In this document: one piece after another, positions 55,462 through 64,000 of the stretch
How the letters are laid out: each line of letters begins with the position of its first letter
Numbering within the stretch: the stretch's first letter is position 1
Assembly (NCBI RefSeq): GCF_012927045.1
Contig: NZ_JABBFW010000022.1
Location: 1-64,000 of the forward strand
DNA length: 64,000 nt
DNA from: Azohydromonas caseinilytica
GTDB lineage: Bacteria; Pseudomonadota; Gammaproteobacteria; Burkholderiales; Burkholderiaceae_C
Direction: 5' to 3'
Notes under the pieces: model-generated
What the model was told of the DNA's origin: nothing
Database searches by the model: none
What the model saw: the letters and a program-made list of their open reading frames with translations, nothing else
Made by a program: the position numbers and the translations under genes

Positions 55462-57387
55462 TCAGGGCAGCCGCGTGATGCGCGGCGCGCGCAGCGCCGG
55501 GATGCTCGGGTCGTAGGGTGCACGCGGCGCCTTGTGGGCGTTGAGGTAGGCCACCAGGGCGTCGATGTCCTGGCCGCCGCCCAGCACGTTGCGGCCCTCG
55601 CGCAGCACGCTGAAGTTGTCGCCGCCGCCCTGCATGTAGCTGTTGACCGTGACGCGGTAGACGCGCTCGGGCTGCTGCACCACGCCGTCGCGCACGATCA
55701 CTTCCGGCGCGGCCAGCGGCACGGGCGGCGTGGCGTTGAGGTCCATGCGGGTGAGCCGCACCTCGGTGATCCTGCTGCACGGCGGGTTGCCGGCCTTCCA
55801 GCTGTAGGCAAAGCCGTTGGAGACCTGCATGACGCGCTGCGTGGTCTGGCCCAGGCAGCCTTCGAACTGCTGCTCCAGCAGGTTCTTGAGCTGCAGGGCC
55901 GTGAGGTCCAGCGTCATGAGCGTGTTGCCGAAGGGCTGCGTGGTGAAGGCCTGGCCGTAGCTCACGTCGTAGGGATAGCGCGCGCCGGCGAAGTCGAAGC
56001 CGGGAGCGCGCACGCCGCCCGGGTTCATGAAGGCGATGACGGCGCCGCCCAGCGCCGCCGGCTGCGTGGCGGCGAGCTGCGAATCGACGATGAGGTTGCC
56101 CGCGGGCATCTCGCCCGCGGCGTTGGCCACGGCGGGCAGCGCCCGGGTGATGCTGCCCACCACCTGCGCCGCCAGCGGCGCCACCAGCGCGTCGTAGGCC
56201 TGCACCACCTGGCGCAGTGCCGGGCGGGACTCGATGCGGGCCTGGATCGCCGCATCGCTGCGGTCCACCAGCACGTTGCGCGGTGCCACCGCCACCACGT
56301 CGCGGCTGCGCGGGTCCAGGCTCACATCGATGTCGGTGAGCACGCGGCCGTAGGAGCCGGCGCTGGTCACGGGCACGAGGCGCCCGGCGCGGTTGGGCAG
56401 CCCGGTGGGGCGCGGCGTCGCCACCGGGCTGGCAGGGCTGCCCGCGAGGTCCACGGTGCGGGCCGAGCAGTTGTAGGCGGCATGGGTGTGGCCGCTGATG
56501 ACCAGGTCCACCGCGTCATCGAGCCGCCGCACGATGCGGCCGAGGTCGGAGTCGCCGCCGTCGGGCTGGCGCAGGTCGTCCACGCAGCCATTGATGTCCT
56601 TGAGGCTGCCCTCGGGCTGCTCGCCGCCCTGGTGCACCAGCACCACGATGGCCTCGATGCCCTGCGCGCGCAGCTGCGGCACCAGCGCGTTGACGGTGTC
56701 GGCCTCGTCGCGGAACTCCAGCCCGGCGATGCCGGTGGGCGTGACCACGGCCGGCGTCTCCTTGAGCGTCATGCCGATGAAGGCCACCGGCACGCCGTTG
56801 AAATTCTTGATGCCGTAGGCCGGCAGCAGCGTGCGGCCGCTGGCCTTGTCCACCACGTTGGCCGAGAGCCACTGGAACCGGGCGCCGTCGAAGCGCCCCG
56901 GCGCCGCCGAGCCCAGGCCGCGGCAGCTGCGCGGGTCGGGCGCGCCGTCGCGCAGCCTGCAGTCGCCGCGCTGCAGGCGCAGCAGCTCGGCCGCGCCCTT
57001 GTCGAACTCGTGGTTGCCCACGGCGTTGAAGTCCAGCCCGATGTGGTTGAGCGACTCCACCGAGGGCTCGTCATAGAACAGCGCCGAGATCAGCGGCGAG
57101 GCGCCGATGACGTCGCCCGCGCCCACCACCACGTGCAGCGGGTTGCTCTCCTTCATGCGCGCCACGTAGGCGGCCAGTGCGTCGGCCCCGCCCACCGGCG
57201 GGCGCTGCGCCGCCGGCACGCCGGCGTGGGCGCCCATGGTGCCCGGCGATTGCAGGCGGCCGTGGTAGTCGTTGAAGCCGATGACCTTCACCGTGATGGT
57301 GGACGGTGCAACGGCGGGCTCCTTGACGGCGCAGCCGAGAGTGAGGGCGGTCGCCAGGGCGGCCGGGAGCAAGCGCAGGAGATGCAT
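55462..57387 (-). CDS. Bifunctional metallophosphatase/5'-nucleotidase
   Basis: Exported UshA-type enzyme of 641 residues releasing phosphate from nucleotides or UDP-sugars in the periplasm. A hydrophobic leader [20 protein letters not shown] ends in a possible, non-canonical lipobox. The metallophosphatase domain (about 35-370) has all motifs: [28 protein letters not shown], and [10 protein letters not shown]. The C-terminal 5'-nucleotidase domain follows (about 390-620; [27 protein letters not shown]). Two adjacent ATG codons (57393, 57387) are possible. The open frame runs on to 58782, but that part is out of frame with a real gene. The MgtC/DUF4010 gene is upstream on the same strand. Confidence 0.92.
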   Translation of the reverse strand: MHLLRLLPAALATALTLGCAVKEPAVAPSTITVKVIGFNDYHGRLQSPGTMGAHAGVPAAQRPPVGGADALAAYVARMKESNPLHVVVGAGDVIGASPLISALFYDEPSVESLNHIGLDFNAVGNHEFDKGAAELLRLQRGDCRLRDGAPDPRSCRGLGSAAPGRFDGARFQWLSANVVDKASGRTLLPAYGIKNFNGVPVAFIGMTLKETPAVVTPTGIAGLEFRDEADTVNALVPQLRAQGIEAIVVLVHQGGEQPEGSLKDINGCVDDLRQPDGGDSDLGRIVRRLDDAVDLVISGHTHAAYNCSARTVDLAGSPASPVATPRPTGLPNRAGRLVPVTSAGSYGRVLTDIDVSLDPRSRDVVAVAPRNVLVDRSDAAIQARIESRPALRQVVQAYDALVAPLAAQVVGSITRALPAVANAAGEMPAGNLIVDSQLAATQPAALGGAVIAFMNPGGVRAPGFDFAGARYPYDVSYGQAFTTQPFGNTLMTLDLTALQLKNLLEQQFEGCLGQTTQRVMQVSNGFAYSWKAGNPPCSRITEVRLTRMDLNATPPVPLAAPEVIVRDGVVQQPERVYRVTVNSYMQGGGDNFSVLREGRNVLGGGQDIDALVAYLNAHKAPRAPYDPSIPALRAPRITRLP

Positions 57388-57503
57388 GGGCATGCCGGGA
57401 ATGGGGTGCTTGTGGAAGTCGTGTGGGCGGCGGCACGGCGCCGGGGGCGGCCGGCCCGCGGGCCGCGCCAAGGGCGCAGAGCGTAACCGCTCGCGCGCGC
57501 CGC

Positions 57504-58754
57504 TCAGCGACCGAGCGGCAGCAGTGCCGCGCCGCCGGCCAGCGCCAGCCCGAAATAGAGCGCGATGCGCGGGCGCAGCGCCGGCGAGCCCAGCAGCAGC
57601 GCGCAGCCGCCCTTGAAGGCGATGTTGGCCAGCACGGCCAGCAGGATCAGGCGCGAGGTCACCTCGGCCTCCAGCCGCCCGGCCTGCGCCAGGTTGAGGG
57701 TGGACAAGGTGATGGCGTCCACGTCGGTCAGGCCGCTGAGCAGCGCCACCGGGTACAGCGCGGCGTCGCCGAAGCGCTCCTTGACGAAGGCCACGGCCAG
57801 AATCACCACCGCGTACAGCGCGCCGAACACCAGCGCCGGCTTGAGCTCGGCGGGGTTCCCGGCCTCGGGCATCGTGCCCGCCTCGCGGCGCCGGCCGCGC
57901 CACCAGGCCAGCGCCGACAGCAGCACCAGCCCGCCCAGCAGCGCGCACAGCGGCCAGGCGATGTCCAGGAACAGCCCCGACGCCAGCACGCCGACCATGA
58001 GCGTCACGCGCAGCAGCGACACGGCCGAGGCGACCACGATCACCAGCGCCGCCAGCGCGGCGGCCGCGGGGTCGCTCGCCTCGCTGCGGCTGCGGCGCGC
58101 GTAGCTCACGGTGGTGGCGGTGCTGGAGACCAGTCCGCCCACCACGCCGGCCAGCAGCGCGCCGGTCTGGCCCGCGCTGAGCTTGTGGGCGACGAAGCCG
58201 GCGAGGTTGATCGTGACGATCAACACCACCATCAGCCAGATGCGGAACGGGTTGAGCACGTCGTACGGCCCGTAGGTGCGGTCGGGCAGCACCGGCAGCA
58301 CCACCAGCGTCACCAGCGCGAACTGCATCACCGCCATGACGTCGCGCTCGCTCATCGCGCCGATGGCGCGGTGCAGCGGGTCCTTCATGTAGAGCAGCAG
58401 CACGGCGGTGCCGGCCACCGCCACCGCCGCCTCGGTGTGGCCGATGACGAGGTAGGCGCCCAGCCCGTAGCACAGCAGCACGGCCACCTCGGTGGTCATC
58501 CCGGGATCGGTCTGCGTGCGCAGCTTGATGAGGTTGGCAATGAGCAGCAGCAGCGCCAGCGCGATCAGCCCGGCCGCCACCAGCCAGGGGCCGAAGGCCG
58601 GCGCCGACAGCGCCATGAGCGCGCCGAACAGCGCGATCAGCGGGAAGGTGCGGATGCCCGCCAGCCGCGAATCGACGCGCTGGCGCTGCAGCCCCATGAG
58701 CAGCCCGATGCCCAGCGCCAGCGCCAGCTTGAAAAGACTCGTCTCCAGATCCAT
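57504..58754 (-). CDS. MgtC/SapB and DUF4010 membrane protein
   Basis: Integral membrane protein of 416 residues with about 12 hydrophobic segments. The N-terminal third is an MgtC/SapB-like domain (FKLALALGIGLLMGLQRQR, then AGIRTFPLIALFGAL with the family's conserved RTFxLI). The C-terminal part matches the DUF4010 repeat style (GGLVSSTATTVSYARRS, SGLTDVDAITLSTLN). The activity of the full-length family is unsettled; MgtC itself affects magnesium adaptation and ATP synthase. ATG at 58754. The nucleotidase gene lies 116 bases downstream; common transcription is possible but not shown. Confidence 0.88.
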   Translation of the reverse strand: MDLETSLFKLALALGIGLLMGLQRQRVDSRLAGIRTFPLIALFGALMALSAPAFGPWLVAAGLIALALLLLIANLIKLRTQTDPGMTTEVAVLLCYGLGAYLVIGHTEAAVAVAGTAVLLLYMKDPLHRAIGAMSERDVMAVMQFALVTLVVLPVLPDRTYGPYDVLNPFRIWLMVVLIVTINLAGFVAHKLSAGQTGALLAGVVGGLVSSTATTVSYARRSRSEASDPAAAALAALVIVVASAVSLLRVTLMVGVLASGLFLDIAWPLCALLGGLVLLSALAWWRGRRREAGTMPEAGNPAELKPALVFGALYAVVILAVAFVKERFGDAALYPVALLSGLTDVDAITLSTLNLAQAGRLEAEVTSRLILLAVLANIAFKGGCALLLGSPALRPRIALYFGLALAGGAALLPLGR

Positions 58755-58833
58755 GTGCGCGCACCCATGTCCTCACCGACACGCCGCCGCAGCGCTTGCG
58801 GCCCAGGCCGTCGGCCGGGTGCCATTGTTCCCT

Positions 58834-59216
58834 TCAGGCGGGCACGGCCTCGGGCACGGTGGCTGCGGCGCGCTGTGCCGATGCCGCAGCGGCAGCCGTT
58901 GCGGCCGGCACCAGGGTGACCCGGTCCTGCGCCGGCCGGTAGGCCTGGTCGTCGGCCGCCTGCTGCAGCTTCACGCTGTCCTTGAGCAGCGGTTGCCCCT
59001 GCTGCACCAGCGTGCTGGACTCGCCCTTGAGCTGGACTCGTTCATCTGGTGCGCGAGCTCGCTCTTGACGTGGTTGTCGTTGACCACGGTGTCCAGGTCG
59101 TCCTGGATTTTCCGGAGCTGCTGCAAACCCAGCTTGGCCCAGGCCATCGTCATGAGCACGAGCAGCCCGAAGGCAGCGCCCAGGCGCTGCCCGATCTTGA
59201 AATCAGAAAATCTCAC
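58834..59216 (-). pseudogene. Chemoreceptor N-terminal remnant
   Basis: Reading from a GTG at 59216, the first 50 residues (RFSDFKIGQRLGAAFGLLVLM, then QLRKIQDDLDTVVNDN and LAHQMNES) match the membrane-anchor and sensor start of a four-helix-bundle chemoreceptor. After NES the frame is lost: the continuation LKGESSTLVQQGQPLLKD lies in a different frame and ends with an Ala-rich tail at 58834. No HAMP or signalling domain remains. This is a gene fragment with a large deletion and frameshift. Confidence 0.65.
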
Positions 59217-59479
59217 TGTGGTCACTGGTTGCTGGCATGGCACCGCCACGGCATTTTGGGGAAAAGGAAATCAGAAATGATTTCCAGCCGCGTGGCCGGG
59301 TATTGAATGCGTCGCCGTGGCGCCAATGTGAAACATCGCGGGCGTGAATATATCCTGGATTTGCGACGGCAATTTTTCAACATTTTCTAGGCATATGTTG
59401 GGTTGAAAAACTGCGAGCGCCGCCAGGCGGCAGCAAGGATTCGCCGCCGGCCGGGCACGGCCGGCGGGCCTCACGCTTT

Positions 59480-60385
59480 TCAGTACACCTCGGGCACGAT
59501 CATTTCGGGCGGCACGGGGACGCGGAAATAATCCTCGTGCCGTTCACGCGCGGGCAGCTCGATGGGCTCGCGTGGCACTTCCTGGTAGGGCACGAGACTG
59601 AGCAGGTGGTGGATGCAGTTCAGCCGCGCGCGCTTCTTGTCCACGGCCTGCACCACCCACCACGGCGCCTCGGCGATGTGGGTGCGCTCGAACATCTCTT
59701 CCTTGGCCTTGGTGTAGTCCTCCCAGCGCCGGCGCGACTCCAGGTCCATGGGCGAGAGCTTCCACTGCTTGAGCGGGTCGTGGATGCGCGCCAGGAAGCG
59801 CCGGTGCTGCTCCTCGTCACTGATGGAGAACCAGTACTTCACGACCTGGATGCCCGAGCGCACCAGCATGCGCTCGAACTCCGGCACGGTGCGGAAGAAC
59901 TCCTCGACCTCGTCCTCGGTGCAGAAGCCCATGACCCGCTCGACGCCGGCGCGGTTGTACCAGCTGCGGTCGAACAGCACGATCTCGCCGCAGGCCGGCA
60001 GGTGCGTGACGTAGCGCTGGAAGTACCACTGGGTGCTCTCGCGGTCGTTGGGCGCGGGCAGGGCCACGGTGCGCACCACGCGCGGATTCAGGCGCTGGGT
60101 GATGCGCTTGATCACGCCGCCCTTGCCCGCAGCATCGCGGCCCTCGAAGAGGATGACCATCTTGTGGCGGTGGGCGACGACCCAGTCCTGCAGCTTGACC
60201 AGCTCGCGCTGCAGCCGGAACAGCTCCGTGAAGTAGCGCTTGCGCGGCAGCTGGCCGGGCGTGCGCTCCGCGGCGGGCAGGCCGCGTTCGTCCTCCCACT
60301 CCAGTTCGAGCTCTTCGTCGTAGTCGTCGATCAGGTCCTGCGACAGCTTCTGCCAGAGGGATTCATCGGAAGGCAATGCGCTCAT
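59480..60385 (-). CDS. ppk2: Polyphosphate kinase 2
   Basis: PPK2-family kinase of 301 residues that transfers phosphate between polyphosphate and nucleotides, usually making nucleoside di- or triphosphates. Walker A is FEGRDAAGKGGVIKR, Walker B is LFDRSWYNRAGVERVMGF, and the lid region has RRRWEDYTKAKEEMF, all diagnostic. The N-terminal 70 residues are acidic (DDYDEELELEWEDERG), as in many class I members of about 300 residues. ATG at 60385 is preferred; the longer frame to 60529 is Pro/Arg-rich. It is a single gene in this strand context. Confidence 0.93.
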   Translation of the reverse strand: MSALPSDESLWQKLSQDLIDDYDEELELEWEDERGLPAAERTPGQLPRKRYFTELFRLQRELVKLQDWVVAHRHKMVILFEGRDAAGKGGVIKRITQRLNPRVVRTVALPAPNDRESTQWYFQRYVTHLPACGEIVLFDRSWYNRAGVERVMGFCTEDEVEEFFRTVPEFERMLVRSGIQVVKYWFSISDEEQHRRFLARIHDPLKQWKLSPMDLESRRRWEDYTKAKEEMFERTHIAEAPWWVVQAVDKKRARLNCIHHLLSLVPYQEVPREPIELPARERHEDYFRVPVPPEMIVPEVY

Positions 60386-60980
60386 GGTGCGGGTGCGGCG
60401 TTGAGAAGACGGGAAACCCAAGGTCCGGCGCGGGGCCGGTGGCCTTGCGCAAAACGGGGCACGGACCATGCCGGGAGCAAAGCCGCGCGGCGGCGCGTGC
60501 GTGATGACGCTGTTGCAGGCCGCATGCATGAACAGCGTGTGTCACGCGCCACGGGTGCACCGGCCGGCTTCCAAAATGCCGGACCTCGATTCCAATTCGC
60601 TTTTCTTGCTGAAATAAGCTCGTCACACCCGCAAAGCCTGCCCTTGCGCAGCCGGGTGGCGGGTGTCCATGAATTCCGAGCGGCACCCGGTTGGCGTGAA
60701 TGCTCGCCCGTGCCTGCGCGGGGGATGGCTCTGCGCGGGCATGACGGGGAAATGTTGCTGCGTCGATCAAGAAGCCGAATGAGACGACGAATAGGCCGGG
60801 CAGCTGAATGCATCGACGAAAGCCTAGATTAGGAATCGCGGCAGGATCGCCACGCCTTCAGGCAGGAATTCGGCATGGCCGCAGACTGCCTGTCCAGCCA
60901 AAGTCGGCTGAACGAGGAACGGTACGCAGCCTGGACCGCAGGAATTGGCCCGTTCTTGTGCTGTTCCATTTCCCGGCCGG
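60386..60980. other. Intergenic region without a recognisable gene
   Basis: About 600 bases between the polyphosphate kinase gene and the terminator of the HAF-repeat gene. It should contain the ppk2 promoter. Open frames here lack ribosome sites and protein-like composition. GC content is somewhat lower around 60580-60630. Confidence 0.4.
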
Positions 60981-61009
60981 GAAAAGAAAAGCGCCGGCTG
61001 GCCGGCGCT
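60981..61009 (-). terminator. Rho-independent terminator of the HAF-repeat gene
   Basis: Read on the minus strand, a perfect 8-base stem GCGCCGGC / GCCGGCGC with a 2-base loop centre is followed by TTTTCTTTTC. It lies about 27 bases after the stop codon of the minus-strand gene ending at 61036. This is the clearest intrinsic terminator in the window. Confidence 0.8.
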
Positions 61010-61035
61010 CTTGGTTTGCCTGAACTCGCTTCAGA

Positions 61036-62109
61036 TTACTTCTTGGGCACCAGCATGTAGGCACGCACGTTGCGCTGGTCCGTCTGCCCCACCCCGACGA
61101 TGACGCCACGGTCGTTGATGGAGGTGGCCTCCCCCAGCGCGTACCAGCCCGAGGCCAAGGCCTCCGGCAGGGCGTCGAGCGCCACCGGCTGGCCGTCCGC
61201 CGTCCACAAGCGTGCGCGCTGGCGCGGGTCGGCGTTGCCGTCGAACTTCTGGCCCACGCTCTGGCGCGCGTTGTTGATGGCGTTGGCGGACGAGGGGAAG
61301 CCGGTGCAGCAGCGGTCGGTGGACAGCCGCTCGAAGTCGCCGCCGATGAGCGTGAAGGCCTGGGTTTCGAAGGCCAGCCCGCCGGCCTTGTGCAGGTAGC
61401 CGGCCACGTCGCCCTTTTCATTGATGGACAGCGGCACCAGCGCATCGAAGCCCTTGGGCGGACGCAGCAGCACCGGCTTCCGGCCGCGCACCATGCGCAC
61501 GCCCTGCCGGACCGTCGCGCCGTTCACCACCACCTCGCGGAAGCCAACGATGTCGCCGTTCTCGTTGATGGCGGTGGCCTGGGCGTTCACGCCACCCCAG
61601 CGCCCCAGGTCGTGGACCTTGCCGTTGTAGAAGTAGGCGGCGTGGACCACGCCCGGCGCGGCCTCGGACCAGCCGACGATCTCGGAACGGTTGTTGATGG
61701 CCGCCGCGTGGCTGCTGCCACCGCCCAGGCCCGGCAGCGTCGTCAGGCTCTGGTTCTTCCAGCGGAAGGCCTGCGTCGATCCGCCCTGCTGGTACCAGCC
61801 GACCACCTCCCCGCCGGCATTCACGCCGGTGGCCTTGCCGGGGCCGTCGGTATAAATGGGCGTAGGCAGGCGGCCCAATTCGAACAGCGCCGGCCTGAAA
61901 CTGCCGTCTATATTGAAGGTGACATATCCGGCCGCCTTGCCGTTGCTGCTGACGCTGCGCGCGTCACTCAAGCCTCCCTCCACGGAACCGAGCTCGTGCA
62001 CCGTATAAGCCCGCTGGGCTTTTGCGCGCTCCGCCTCGTCGGGCGCCGCCCATGCGGTTTGAAGAATGGCCAAGCTGGCCAGGGAAATCGCCGCGCCTTT
62101 CAGGTTCAT
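61036..62109 (-). CDS. Exported HAF-repeat beta-propeller-like protein
   Basis: Exported protein of 357 residues. A signal peptide (MNLKGAAISLASLAILQTAWA) is followed by about six repeats of 45-55 residues, each with the pattern A-x-A-I-N-N-x-G-x-I-V-G-W (HAAAINNRSEIVGWS, QATAINENGDIVGFR, LSINEKGDVAGYL, ANAINNARQSVGQK), the hallmark of the HAF repeat family. Function unknown; such proteins are secreted and probably adopt a propeller. ATG at 62109 follows GAGGAGGCAGC, and a strong terminator follows the stop, so it is a monocistronic gene. Confidence 0.85.
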   Translation of the reverse strand: MNLKGAAISLASLAILQTAWAAPDEAERAKAQRAYTVHELGSVEGGLSDARSVSSNGKAAGYVTFNIDGSFRPALFELGRLPTPIYTDGPGKATGVNAGGEVVGWYQQGGSTQAFRWKNQSLTTLPGLGGGSSHAAAINNRSEIVGWSEAAPGVVHAAYFYNGKVHDLGRWGGVNAQATAINENGDIVGFREVVVNGATVRQGVRMVRGRKPVLLRPPKGFDALVPLSINEKGDVAGYLHKAGGLAFETQAFTLIGGDFERLSTDRCCTGFPSSANAINNARQSVGQKFDGNADPRQRARLWTADGQPVALDALPEALASGWYALGEATSINDRGVIVGVGQTDQRNVRAYMLVPKK

Positions 62110-63001
62110 GCTGCCTCCTCATGCATGTCCTTGGTTCGTGAGTTCAGCGTAACGGTGCGTGAAAAAATGTCCAGTACGGGACTGAATTTCGGGTTGTTAC
62201 TTTCATGAGGGGTTTTTTGAGGTATTTGGACGCGGCAATCGCTGAATAATCCCAGATAACGGCGTCAAGTTTGGTGGGAAAACAACAATTCTCGGGATTT
62301 TCCCTGCTTCCCATTGGGCGCTTGTTTTTGATCAACGCTCCTGGGTATTTTCAGAGGCGGTCATGCCAGGGTTTGACCCAGTGGCGTGCAAGCATCAGCG
62401 CAGGGCTCGCCCCGCATCCGGGGTGTCAGTGGCGTCGGCTGTGCCGGCAGCGCGTTGGGCCGGGCGCATGGCGTTGCCATTGAACTCGCCGGCCAAGGCC
62501 GTGCCGGGCTCGCGAGCGATGTTTTGCACGACCGTGGCTGCGGTGATTACTGATCTGGTCGCCGCCACGGGGCGTGGCTTGATATCGAAATTCATTCTGT
62601 TTCAAGGACATTCTGAATTTCGTGATGGATTGCACGAGCCCCGCTGTTACGCAGGTATCAAGAAATTCTTGTATCCGCCGAGGTCAGAACTGGGCAAAAG
62701 CGTCTTTGGAAAATCCATCGTGATGCGCCGATATGCCGCCCTGAGACCGGCGCCATGGAAATCAACAGCAGTGATGAATGGCGCATCAAGTTACCTGAGA
62801 AACATCCATTAACATCGCGTCGCCTTATCTCACCACGCACGTCGCCGAAACAGCAGGCATGCCGCTTGAAAACTCGCTGATTCCAGCGTGAAGCCAAGCG
62901 GGAATCCAATTCACCAATATCGGCTTCGAGATCCTGACCGGGGTGCAAATCACTCCGGCTTGATGGAGGCCGCCCTGCGAAAACATTTTGTCCTTTCGGC
63001 C
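62110..63001. other. Long AT-richer intergenic region upstream of the final lipoprotein gene
   Basis: About 890 bases with lower GC than its flanks and no convincing gene; the short open frames lack ribosome sites. It must contain the promoters of the HAF-repeat gene (leftward) and the lipoprotein gene (rightward). A small perfect palindrome CAAGAA-a-TTCTTG lies at 62659-62671. An untranslated regulatory RNA cannot be excluded. Confidence 0.45.
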
Positions 63002-64000
63002 ATGAACATCCTGAAGTTTTCCCTGCCCACCCGTTTCGCGCTGGCCGGCTCGTTGTTCTCAATGGCGGTGATGCTGTCCGCCTGCGGCGGCGGCGCGGAT
63101 GACGACACCGGCGCGGCCGCCGAGGCCTCCCTGGCCGTCACGGAAACGGCGCAGGCCGTGGCGCCGGCCACGGGCGGCGACGCGGCGGCCGAGAGCCTGA
63201 TGGCCGGCCGGGCCGCCGTGGACGCCTGGGAAACGGAGTACGACGCCGCCACGGCGCAGGCCTTCCTGGCCAGCCAGCAGCCCCAGGCCACCACGGAAAG
63301 CGCGATGGCGGTGCGCGAACTCGCCACCGACGCCCGCGTGAAGTGGAACCCCGGCCACTACATCGCCTCCGGCAAGCGCGACCCGCAGACCCTTGCCAAG
63401 ATCCTGGCGGAGATCAAGCCCTTCCCGCAGGTCAAGGGCCTGCTGCTGCGCTATGACTGGGCGCAGCTCGAAACCGACAAGGGCGTCTACGACTTCACCA
63501 AGATCGACCGTGACCTGGGCCTGGTGGCCGCGCAGGGCAAGCGCCTGTTCGTGATGGTCGGCACCAAGGCGTTCAACGCGGGCGGGCGCGCCGTGCCGGC
63601 CTACATGTACACGCCGGAATATCAAGGCGGCGCCTACAAGATCCTGATCGCCGCCCGTACCGCCCTGGGGGCCAACGCGCGCTACGGCGAGAACGCCGCG
63701 CTGCACAACGCCAAGGTGCGCGACCGCCTCATCGCCCTGACCGCCGCGCTGGGCGCGCGCTACAACAAGCACAACGCCTTCGAGGGCATCACCTTCAACG
63801 AGACGGCGATGGGCCAGATGGCGGTGCCGCTGACCAGCGAGCAGCGCAGCACCTTCTTCAGCAACCTGGCGCAGGTGGACGCCGCCACGAAGCAGGCCTT
63901 CCCCAACACGGTGGTGATGCAGTTCATCAACTTCCCGGTCACCTACATGCCCGGGCTGATCACCAGCATGGTGAACAACAAGGTGGCGCTGGGCGGGCCG
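63002..64000 (+). CDS. TIM-barrel-like secreted lipoprotein, partial (paralogue of the gene at 49077)
   Basis: The gene starts at ATG 63002 and runs off the window after 333 codons. The leader MNILKFSLPTRFALAGSLFS ends in lipobox LSAC (Cys28). After an Ala-rich linker the domain is closely similar to the product of 49077: VKWNPGHY, VKGLLLRYDWAQLE, GGAYKI, YGENAALHN, FEGITFNETAMGQM (Glu267) and NTVVMQFINFP occur in the same order and spacing. One difference: MVETKAF in the first copy is MVGTKAF here (Gly187), so that Glu is not universally conserved. An in-frame ATG at 62963 is possible but would add residues before the signal peptide. Confidence 0.75.
   Translation, partial: MNILKFSLPTRFALAGSLFSMAVMLSACGGGADDDTGAAAEASLAVTETAQAVAPATGGDAAAESLMAGRAAVDAWETEYDAATAQAFLASQQPQATTESAMAVRELATDARVKWNPGHYIASGKRDPQTLAKILAEIKPFPQVKGLLLRYDWAQLETDKGVYDFTKIDRDLGLVAAQGKRLFVMVGTKAFNAGGRAVPAYMYTPEYQGGAYKILIAARTALGANARYGENAALHNAKVRDRLIALTAALGARYNKHNAFEGITFNETAMGQMAVPLTSEQRSTFFSNLAQVDAATKQAFPNTVVMQFINFPVTYMPGLITSMVNNKVALGGP

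Noticed and set aside
53507-57486. Long plus-strand frames opposite the chemoreceptor and 5'-nucleotidase genes
   Set aside because: No recognisable motifs, Arg/Gly/His-rich, and fully overlapped by well-supported minus-strand genes.
57388-58782. N-terminal extension of the 5'-nucleotidase frame to 1106 residues
   Set aside because: The extension reads antisense-like Arg/Ala-rich sequence out of frame with the MgtC/DUF4010 gene on the same strand, and the signal peptide begins at 57387.
1-64000. CRISPR arrays, tRNA or rRNA genes, insertion sequences, prophage
   Set aside because: I saw no regularly spaced repeats, cloverleaf-like sequence, transposase or integrase motifs, or flanking direct repeats.

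Overview
This is a 64 kb chromosomal window of a very GC-rich (roughly 70%) Gram-negative bacterium. Gene content and sequence style (TctD/TctE-like two-component pair, EpsF/EpsG-type chain-length proteins, short palindromes of the TTCGT…ACGAA kind) suggest a betaproteobacterium of the order Burkholderiales. This is inferred from family resemblance; no rRNA gene is present to settle it. I recognised no tRNA, rRNA, CRISPR array, insertion sequence or integrase.

Layout. (1) 0.1-6.9 kb, housekeeping: a CorA/ZntB-type metal transporter, a CYTH-CHAD phosphatase preceded by a histidine phosphatase, a chemoreceptor and a type II NADH dehydrogenase. (2) 6.9-17.7 kb, a glucose-uptake island: response regulator, sensor kinase and glucokinase on the minus strand, divergent from a sugar ABC transporter (binding protein, two permeases, ATPase), a LamB-like porin and glucose-6-phosphate dehydrogenase on the plus strand. 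A TATTAATG/CATTAATA inverted repeat occurs both before glucokinase and between the regulator and the binding-protein gene. (3) 17.7-19.2 kb, a secreted phytase-like esterase. (4) 19.8-45.6 kb, a large Wzx/Wzy-type exopolysaccharide locus: initiating sugar-phosphate transferase, five GT4-like glycosyltransferases, UDP-glucose dehydrogenase, chain-length protein and its kinase, polymerase candidate, three membrane acyltransferases, flippase and a two-domain HAD protein. It ends in an unusual block: two homologous secreted beta-helix proteins in tail-to-tail orientation, a copper-radical-oxidase-like lipoprotein with all metal ligands present, and a UDP-glucuronate epimerase. No Wza-type outer-membrane exporter is visible. 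(5) 45.7-64 kb, mixed accessory and housekeeping genes: two small unknown proteins, an acetyltransferase, a Tat-exported PhoX-like protein, a TIM-barrel-like lipoprotein, a decayed GT2 glycosyltransferase, a carboxymuconolactone-decarboxylase-family protein divergent from a LysR regulator, a dCache chemoreceptor, a 5'-nucleotidase, an MgtC/DUF4010 membrane protein, a chemoreceptor remnant, a PPK2 kinase, a HAF-repeat protein, and a second copy of the TIM-barrel-like lipoprotein that runs off the window end.

How it fits together: glucose enters through the porin and ABC transporter, is phosphorylated by glucokinase and oxidised by Zwf. UDP-glucose is turned into UDP-glucuronate and UDP-galacturonate by the two sugar-nucleotide enzymes of the EPS locus, so the polymer is probably acidic and, given three acyltransferases, acylated. 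The secreted beta-helix and copper-oxidase proteins are placed to modify or trim it outside the cytoplasm. The most noteworthy items are this EPS maturation block, the duplicated lipoprotein family next to a broken GT2 gene, and the shared operator-like palindrome in the glucose island.
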